Of a stretch of DNA of 12,500 nt, positions 1 to 5,872 are shown piece after piece (within the stretch, counting starts at the first letter, position 1; the number at the start of each line of letters is the position of its first letter). A program made the translations under genes and the position numbers. Below the pieces are notes generated by a model. It was not told the DNA's origin. It saw only the letters and a program-made list of their open reading frames with translations, and made no database searches. Source of the stretch: Chrysomallon squamiferum (Eukaryota; Mollusca; Gastropoda; Neomphalida; Peltospiridae); NCBI GenBank assembly GCA_012295275.1, contig CM022679.1:3825912-3838411 (forward strand). Direction: 5' to 3'.

Positions 1-42
1 TGGTAGTATACTGTTTATGACTCATAAATTAAATAGTTTGAA

Positions 43-440
43 ATATCTGTTTTCACGTATGGGTTCTGACGCACCTTCGTTAAATAACAAGCGGGAATAA
101 TTTTTTTTTTAAAATAAGAAAATAAAAAAGTTAAGTCACATGGTCAAGATTTTGTTTACTGAAGCTTTTTTTACCTATCAAAGAAACCAATGCTTCCTAT
201 TCGCATGTTTGCGTTATGATTAAACATTTAAAATAACCATATAGCTAAAAGTACTGTTTTTCATAAGGAACTTTTTAGCCATAGATAAACAAACCCGTTT
301 CTCTAAAGTTTCTCTAAAGTTCACAAAACATTGCGGTCAGCTGACAGTCAGAACAATATTAAGCAATTAGGCCACGCCCACTTCAATCTATTTTTATGGA
401 AGGCCAAATGAGTCACCAGTTCTTATTTAAGATGGGCTGT
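43..440 (-). mobile_element. Diverged inverted copy of the MITE-like element found in the 1.1-kb tandem units
   Basis: Read on the minus strand, this stretch matches the interior and right end of the element at 2172-2650. Shared blocks include the GGGCGTGGCCTAATTG core (rc near 369-384), GCGAATAGGAAGCATTG, CTTCAGTAAACAAAATCTTG and TTTAACGAAGGTG, ending in a diverged terminal repeat (GGGTTCTGACGC, 61-72). It differs by many substitutions, an insertion of roughly 80 bp (about 205-290) and a small tandem duplication of TTTCTCTAAAG (298-320). The far (left-terminal) part is not recognisable beyond about 440. Divergence and opposite orientation indicate an independent insertion, not a product of the local tandem duplication. 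Confidence 0.7.
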
Positions 441-871
441 AATTTTAGTACACACGATTGTATTAAGTCAGGATCAAACGATGTTTACGTGAATATTAAT
501 TTTTAATATCATTTATTCAACATCAAGTCTGTTACGGATCATTTCTTGGTATTAATAAAATAATAATAAAATATAAAAAAAGTAGAAAAAGGTCCACAGT
601 TATTGTTTTTTTTATATTTTCAAATTAGCATAGTGTTTTATACACGTATATAAAATAAAATACAATTTAAATAAAAAAATAAAAAATAAAAAAATAAAAA
701 CATAATTATTAATATTTCAGAATTCCAAAAAAGTCCCCCAAAATACTATCAGTATAATTCTGATGCATAGACACTATCAAACCGGGAGCGGCTCCGCTGT
801 TTTCTTTAGAACAAGAAATAAAATAGTGTTGTCATGTTGCTTTGATGTCTGTAATGTATATGTTTACTTTC
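441..871. other. AT-rich spacer without a recognisable gene
   Basis: Very AT-rich sequence with homopolymer A/T runs and AAAAT-type low complexity (about 540-710). No open frame with recognisable protein similarity was seen. A small ORF reading from 763 overlaps the DDE fragment in another frame and looks spurious. A TTTCAG at 715-720 and TTTCACAG at 868-875 resemble splice acceptors, but no matching donor exon was found. Confidence 0.5.
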
Positions 872-1102
872 ACAGAAACTGGATGGTCAAATGGCTCGGT
901 TTTCAAACAGTACTTAAAGGAACACTTCATGAAGTATTATCAAGGGCGTGATCCTTCTGAAACCCTCCTTGTGTTACATGATGGCCACAAATCACACACA
1001 TCACTTGGTATTACAGAATGCGCTAAGCAGCAGAACATTGTTCTTTCTGGCCTCCCACATCACACTAGTCACGTATTACACGATCACCAACCTCAAAAGT
1101 GA
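872..1102 (+). pseudogene. Fragment of a pogo/Tigger-type DDE transposase (DDE_1 superfamily endonuclease)
   Basis: An open frame of about 76 residues contains TGWSNGSVF, then FKQYLKEHF, then LLVLHDGHKSH, then AKQQNIVL and a degraded LPHHTSHVL. The hydrophobic-DGHxSH block is the usual setting of the second catalytic aspartate in pogo/jerky-like DDE_1 transposases, and it is normally followed by a PPHTSHxLQPLD-like block. Here that block is damaged (LPHHTSHVLHDHQPQK) and a stop follows at once. The N-terminal helix-turn-helix, the first catalytic Asp region and the C-terminal acidic residue are all missing. The fragment is far too short for a 400-600 residue transposase, and no terminal inverted repeats are visible beside it. 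TTTCACAG just before it could be a relic acceptor. It is a dead transposon remnant, or possibly one exon of a degraded gene. Confidence 0.72.
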
Positions 1103-1559
1103 AATCAGAACAGTTTAACGTGTAAGTCACATACTGAAAGAGCTATTATGGCGATATTAGTCACGTTATACAGTGTTTAGTAGATATCGAAATCACATAG
1201 AGAGTAGCTGTTGATATAATAAACAATACATATTTTTGTTTTTAATAATATACATACACACGCATTTAATAACAGTTTTTATTATTATAATGGCAATATA
1301 ATTATCATAATTTTACGTGATTATATCTTCAAAATAAATGTTATGTCTATGTATATCAGGCTTTCGACTTTCGTTCTTTCATTTTGTTATATTAAACTCT
1401 GAAGTGAACAGACGTTTCTTAAGTTTATTCAGTAAGATATAAATGTACAAAAATAAAAACGTGCGGAAGTTAAAATAAATTTGCCCGCTTTTGATCGTAA
1501 TGCAAGTTAAAGATTTTTGGATGCTTTATTATTCTCTTTCATGTAAATAAAAACACATA
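1103..1559. other. AT-rich intergenic sequence, nothing recognised
   Basis: No long open frame, RNA-gene signature or clear repeat was found on either strand. The sequence is ordinary AT-rich DNA between the DDE fragment and the simple-repeat tracts. Confidence 0.5.
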
Positions 1560-1632
1560 CAGACACAAAGACGTACATACACATGCATATACACATATAT
1601 ACAAACATATACGTATATAAGCACTCACATTT
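1553..1632. repeat. Degenerate (CATA)n / ACACATAC tract
   Basis: Imperfect alternating purine-pyrimidine sequence built from ACATACAC, CATATACA and CGTATA pieces. It resembles the complement of the (GTAT)n tract at 1811-1970, so the two could pair as a weak hairpin about 200 bp apart. Non-coding. Confidence 0.55.
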
Positions 1633-1810
1633 ATGTATTTTATGTTTGAGATAAGTCATTTAGACTAATAAATATTGTAGAATGATATAATGAACATTTA
1701 AATACATTTAAACAAATAATAACAATTGTGAAGCAATATAATTTTTATATTTCAAAGTAATTTTTATCATTATATAAATTTAGCATTAACATGATTAAGA
1801 AATACAAGGC

Positions 1811-1970
1811 TTGCATCTGTGTATGTATGTTAGCATGCATTTATATATGTGTATATGTACGAACATATACATGTATCGATGTATGTGTCTACGTATGTGT
1901 AAATGTGTATGTATGTATGTACGTACGTACGTGTGTATGTGCGTGCGAGTGTGTCTGTACGTATGTACAT
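1811..1970. repeat. (GTAT)n/(GTAC)n microsatellite bordering the 1.1-kb unit array
   Basis: About 160 bp of TGTATGTATG, GTACGTAC and GTGTATGT motifs. Open frames through it (Cys/Tyr/Val-rich in two frames) are artefacts of the tetranucleotide repeat. It ends in GTACATTATTTAAG (1965-1978). The same 14 bases end the (GTAT)n tract at 10373-10440, so the tract marks a shared left edge of the repeat block in both copies of the locus. Confidence 0.85.
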
Positions 1971-2171
1971 TATTTAAGCAACTGAAAAACAGCAGACATA
2001 ATTAGTGTGAGTATGAATTTTATAACCTGACATTGTAGTAGTTTACTCGCAACTTCTAAGAAAACTATGAGATGCGAAATGTGCATTTTTGTCAAAAATA
2101 ACATTAAATTGCAGCTTAACGAAGAAAAACAATAAAAATAAACAACAGAAAATAAAAACACGTTGAATTAC

Positions 2172-2650
2172 ATATATCCTCGTGGTATCGGTTTTGACGC
2201 AGATAATCAACAGTCTCGCCTTGTGCAGAAATAACGATGTTTTTCTTGTTATTATTGATAGACATAACTTAATATCTATACATGATTAAAATATAAACAT
2301 TAAATTGAGTATATACTGCGAGTTTTTGTTTGTTTCTAGTTACTGTGTAACATTCTTACTCTTTTAACACGTAGAACGTCTGAGCTACTTCCTTAAAAAT
2401 AGACTGAAGTGGGCGTGGCCTAATTGTATGACAGTTTTCTATCTGTCAGCAGACGGCGATGTTTTGTGCAGTTTGTGAGTGAAATTTTGTAGATACGGGG
2501 AACTGTTTATGTATGGCCAAACACGCGAATAGGAAGCATTGCTTTATTTGGTAAGTAGAAGAAAAACTTCAGTAAACAAAATCTTGTCCATGATTATGCG
2601 CACTTGCTATTTAACGAAGTTGGGTCAAAACCTATACCGAGACTATATAT
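2172..2650 (+). mobile_element. MITE-like non-autonomous DNA element, copy in unit A
   Basis: A 479-bp segment bounded by imperfect inverted repeats at 2172-2200 and 2622-2650. About 23 of 29 positions match, and the shared core is GGTAT(C/A)GGTTTTGAC. There is no coding capacity. The interior holds GGGCGTGGCC, CTGTCAGCAGACGGCG and GCGAATAGGAAGC, which also survive in the diverged copy at 43-440. The ends fall in ATATAT, so a TA-type target duplication is possible but cannot be separated from the inverted repeat. Transposon superfamily not determined. Confidence 0.6.
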
Positions 2651-2759
2651 AAAAAATGTCATCATGGAAACACAGGTTCGTCGTTTTGTTCATTAATACA
2701 TAAACCTTTCAAAAGTATAATATGGCAGCAACAATAAAAAAAAAATAATAATAAATAAA

Positions 2760-2795
2760 AATAAATTAATTAATGAGTAAAAATAAATAAACAAA

Positions 2796-2827
<32 letters not shown>

Positions 2828-2882
2828 CAAATCATAGTCATATTAATAATAACAATAATAATAATAATAATAATAATAACAT
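2760..2882. repeat. (AAAT)n and (AAT)n microsatellites in unit A
   Basis: About ten AAAT units (around 2784-2826), then AAT/AAC repeats (around 2846-2880). The same pair sits at the corresponding place in unit C and in shorter form in unit B, so the tracts are part of the duplicated unit and vary in length between copies. Confidence 0.9.
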
Positions 2883-3118
2883 AAATATAAATTAATTAAA
2901 AAGACGTGAAATTACAAAACAGAAGGCATTATTTCACCGGTTATGTGTTTTTTTTTCATTCGTATACTTAAGATAATAATTTTATATTTTAAATATATGT
3001 TGTACTAAATTGGATTTCATGTACTTATTAAAACTTAATACGAAACTAATCTACAAATCAGAACATGAAATTAAAATGAATTATTTTTCATAATAATTCG
3101 TGTAGATTTTACTCTACT

Positions 3119-4233
3119 CTGAAAAACAGCAATCATAATTATAGTGTATGAATTTTATAATTGATATTGTAGTACTTCATTCGCAACTTCTAAGAAAAAT
3201 ATGAGATGTGATGTGTGAATTTTTGTCAAAAATAGCATTTAATTACAGCTTAACGAAGAAAAATAATGAAACAAAACAAAACAAAACAAAACAAAAAAAC
3301 CCACTTACAAATCTAAAAATTAAATAAAATATGCAGCAAAAAAAAAAAAAAATAAATAAACAAAACAAAACAAAAACAACAGAAAATAAAAACACGTTGA
3401 ATTACATATATCCTCGTGGTATCGGTTTTGACGCAGATAATCAACAGTCTCGCCTTGTGCAGAAATAACGATGTTTTTCTTGTTATTATTGACAGAGACA
3501 AAACGTAATACATGATTAAAATATAAACATTAAATTCAGTATATACTGCGAGTTTTTGTTTGTTTCTAGTTACTGTGTAACATTCTTACTCTTTTAATAC
3601 GCAGAACGTCTGAGCTACTTCCTTAAAAATAGACTGAAGTGGGCGTGGCCTAATTGTATGACAGTTTTCTATCTGTCAGCAGACGGCGATGTTTTGTGCA
3701 GTTTGTGACTGATCTTTTGTAGATACGGGGAACTGTTTATGTATGGCCAAACACGCGAATAGGAAGCATTGCTTTATTTGGTAAGTAGAAGAAAAACTTC
3801 AGTAAACAAAATCTTGTCCATGATTATGCGCACTTGCTATTTAACGAAGGTGGGTCAAAACCTATACCGAGACGATATATAAAAAATGTCATCATGGAAA
3901 CACAGGTTCGTTGTTTGTTCATTAATACATAAACCTTTCAAAAGTATAATAAGGCAGCAAATATTAAGAAAAAAAATAAAATTAAAATTAAAGAGTAAAA
4001 ATAAATAAAGAAATAAAGAAATAAATAATCAAATCATAGCATAATCAAAATTATAATAATAATAATAATATAAATAAAAATTAATTAAAAAGACGTGCGT
4101 ATGAAATATATGTTGTACTAAATTTGATTTCATGTACTTATTAAAACTTAATACGAAACTAATCTATAAATCAGAACATGAAATTAAAATGAATTATTTT
4201 TTGCATAATAATTCGTGTAGATTTTACTCTACT
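3119..4233 (+). repeat. 1.1-kb tandem unit B
   Basis: Second direct repeat, 1115 bp, near-identical to unit A over most of its length. It has an expanded (AAAAC)n/poly-A segment at about 3270-3380 and a shortened AAAT/AAT tract at about 3965-4080. It also lacks the TTATTTCACCGGTTATGTGTTT stretch present in A and C. Apparent minus-strand ORFs across the (AAAAC)n tract are Phe/Leu-rich low-complexity artefacts. Confidence 0.9.
3406..3880 (+). mobile_element. MITE-like element, copy in unit B
   Basis: Complete 475-bp copy with inverted ends at 3406-3434 and 3852-3880, nearly identical to the unit A copy. The near-identity and matching position show it was copied with the 1.1-kb unit, not inserted separately. 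Confidence 0.6.
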
Positions 4234-4534
4234 CTGAAAAACAGCAATCATAATTATGGTGTATGAATTTTATAACTGACATTGTAGTACTATACTCGCA
4301 ACTTCTAAGAAAAATATGAGATGCGAAATGTGCATTTTTGTCAAAAATAACATTAAATTGCAGCTTAACGAAGAAAAATAATGAAACAAAACGAAACAAA
4401 AAACAACCACATACAAAACAAAACAAAAAAACTCCACCTACAAATCTAAAAATTAAATAAAATAAACAAAAACAAACAATAAAAATAAACAAAACAAAAC
4501 AAAAACAACAGAAAATAAAAACACGTTGAATTAC

Positions 4535-4901
4535 ATATATCCTCGTGGTATCGGTTTTGACGCAGATAATCAACAGTCTCGCCTTGTGCAGAAATAACGA
4601 TGTTTTTCTTGTTATTATTGATAGACATAACTTAATATCTATACATGATTAAAATATAAACATTAAATTGAGTATATACTGCGAGTTTTTGTTTGTTTCT
4701 AGTTACTGTGTAACATTCTTACTCTTTTAATACGCAGAACGTCTGAGCTACTTCCTTAAAAATAGACTGAAGTGGGCGTGGCCTAATTGTGTGACAGTTT
4801 TCTATCTGTCAGCAGACGGCGATGTTTTGTGCAGTTTGTGACTGATCTTTTGTAGATACGGGGTTGTTTATGTATGGCCAAACACGCGAATAGCAAGCAT
4901 T
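4535..4901 (+). mobile_element. MITE-like element, copy in unit C, right end deleted
   Basis: The left inverted repeat is present (4535-4563) and the interior is intact through GGGCGTGGCC and ACACGCGAATAG. The sequence then jumps from AAGCATT straight to AATACATAAACC. Relative to unit B, bases equivalent to 3771-3923 (153 bp, including the right inverted repeat) are missing, with CATT at both breakpoints. Confidence 0.62.
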
Positions 4902-4981
4902 AATACATAAACCTTTCAAAAGTATAATATGGCAGCAACAATAAAAAAAAAAAGAATAAAAAAAAAAGAGAGAATTAATGA

Positions 4982-5000
4982 GTAAAAATAAATAAACAAA

Positions 5001-5044
<44 letters not shown>

Positions 5045-5051
5045 CAAAATC

Positions 5052-5096
<45 letters not shown>
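4982..5096. repeat. (AAAT)n followed by (AAT)n microsatellites in unit C
   Basis: About a dozen AAAT units and then about a dozen AAT units. They are homologous to the tracts at 2760-2882 but longer. Confidence 0.92.
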
Positions 5097-5432
5097 TAAA
5101 TATAAATTAATTAAAAAGACGTGTGTATGAAATTACACAACAGAAGGCATTATTTCACCGGTTATGTATTTTTTTTTCATACGTATACTTCAAATAATAA
5201 TTTTATATTTTAAATATATGTTGTACTAAATTTGATTTCATGTACTTATTAAAACTTAATACGAAACTAATCCTACAAATCAGAACATGAAATTAAAATG
5301 AATTATCTTTCTTAATAATTCTTGTAAATTTTCCTCCCTCATGGACAACTATTTTCAACGTCTGATGTCCCATACAAAACAATATCTCTAGCGTCATCAG
5401 TAAGCTAATATAAAACTGCGGAAAGCTGTTAA

Positions 5433-5438
5433 TTTAAT
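5433..5438 (-). promoter_or_regulatory. Possible ATTAAA poly(A) signal of the claudin-like gene
   Basis: On the minus strand ATTAAA lies about 25 nt after the stop codon. It is the only canonical-like hexamer found in the first 250 nt of 3' flank, and it is conserved in the decayed duplicate near 11740-11750. A 3' UTR this short would be unusual, so the true site may be elsewhere. Confidence 0.25.
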
Positions 5439-5462
5439 TACACTGTCTTCTGGATTTACGTT

Positions 5463-5872
5463 TTATACTCCATGTTGTTGATAGGCAGGTGGCTGAACGT
5501 AATTTGAAGGCTGAGGCACTGTCATATTTCCTGTCTGTTCAATATGTGCACCTATAGGGGGCGCTGTTGCCTGATTATATGTCGTCTGCGTAACAACTGT
5601 CGGATAGGACGTATTAGCCGCTGTCGTCGTCTGCTGAACGTTGGTGTAGTAAACTTGGGTTTGAGGCACTGTTACGGGATGAATGACATGGCCGAAGCTT
5701 CCATGACTTTTTGTACTGACAGCGACAAGAATTCCAAATATGAGGGCGAGGACTGAGCCGATGATGTTAAGAGCAAACGACCAAGATAAATGTACTGTAA
5801 CGCTGCCTAGAGCAGATTCGAAAACGATGCCAATAAATCCACAGAACACGTCGACTATACATCCTAAAATAC
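5463..5872 (-). CDS. Exon 3 (terminal coding) of the claudin-like gene: rest of helix 3, helix 4, cytoplasmic tail
   Basis: 410 nt, residues 110-245 plus stop. Acceptor TTTATTTCAG|GTATTTTAGG. It encodes ILGCIVDVFCGFIGIVF (helix 3), a short second loop around ESALGSVTVHL, SWSFALNIIGSVLALIF (helix 4), then the tail with QVYYTNVQQTTTAAN, SYPTVVTQTTYNQA and NYVQPPAYQQHGV. The stop TAA is at 5465-5463. A decayed copy lies at 11772-12155. Confidence 0.9.

Larger units (their letters stand above)
1982..3118 (+). repeat. 1.1-kb tandem unit A
   Basis: First of three direct repeats. It starts at CTGAAAAACAGC and runs through TTTTTGTCAAAAATA, an A-rich segment, the MITE-like element (2172-2650), AAAT and AAT microsatellites (about 2780-2880), and a tail shared with the gene's 3' flank (ATGTTGTACTAAATT to TAGATTTTACTCTACT). 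It is 1137 bp long. Compared with units B and C it lacks roughly 100 bp of the AAAAC-rich stretch before the MITE. Confidence 0.9.
4234..5340 (+). repeat. 1.1-kb tandem unit C, merging into the gene's 3' flank
   Basis: Third direct repeat. It matches units A and B up to about 5320 (AATTCTTGTAAATTTT), then continues into the unique sequence 3' of the claudin-like gene and not into another unit. It contains an internal deletion at about 4901 that removes the right end of the MITE. It has the longest AAAT (about 4985-5045) and AAT (about 5056-5095) tracts. Confidence 0.88.

Noticed and set aside
1791-2005. Overlapping Cys/Tyr/Val-rich plus-strand ORFs of 64 codons
   Set aside because: They are translations of the (GTAT)n tetranucleotide repeat. 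Two frames stay open for the same compositional reason.
2168-2265. Shared minus-strand peptide reading NNNKKNIVISAQGETVDYLR in the three units
   Set aside because: The units are near-identical in DNA, so conservation says nothing about coding. The frame is short, matches no family I recognise, and lies inside a MITE-like element.
2370-2400. tRNA A-box-like TAGCTCAGACGTT on the minus strand of the repeat unit
   Set aside because: No B box (GGTTCGANTCC) at the right distance and no cloverleaf could be drawn. GGTTCG near 2672 is on the other strand.
3313-4628. Minus-strand Phe/Leu-rich ORFs in units B and C that resemble membrane proteins
   Set aside because: The hydrophobic part is the reverse complement of AAAAC/AAAT repeats, and the frame differs between units.
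5463-5475. C-terminal PDZ-binding motif in the claudin-like protein
   Set aside because: The end is QHGV. Position -2 is His and not Ser/Thr, so it does not fit the class I ligand.
5544-5756. Plus-strand Arg/Cys-rich ORF
   Set aside because: Antisense shadow of the exon 3 tail.
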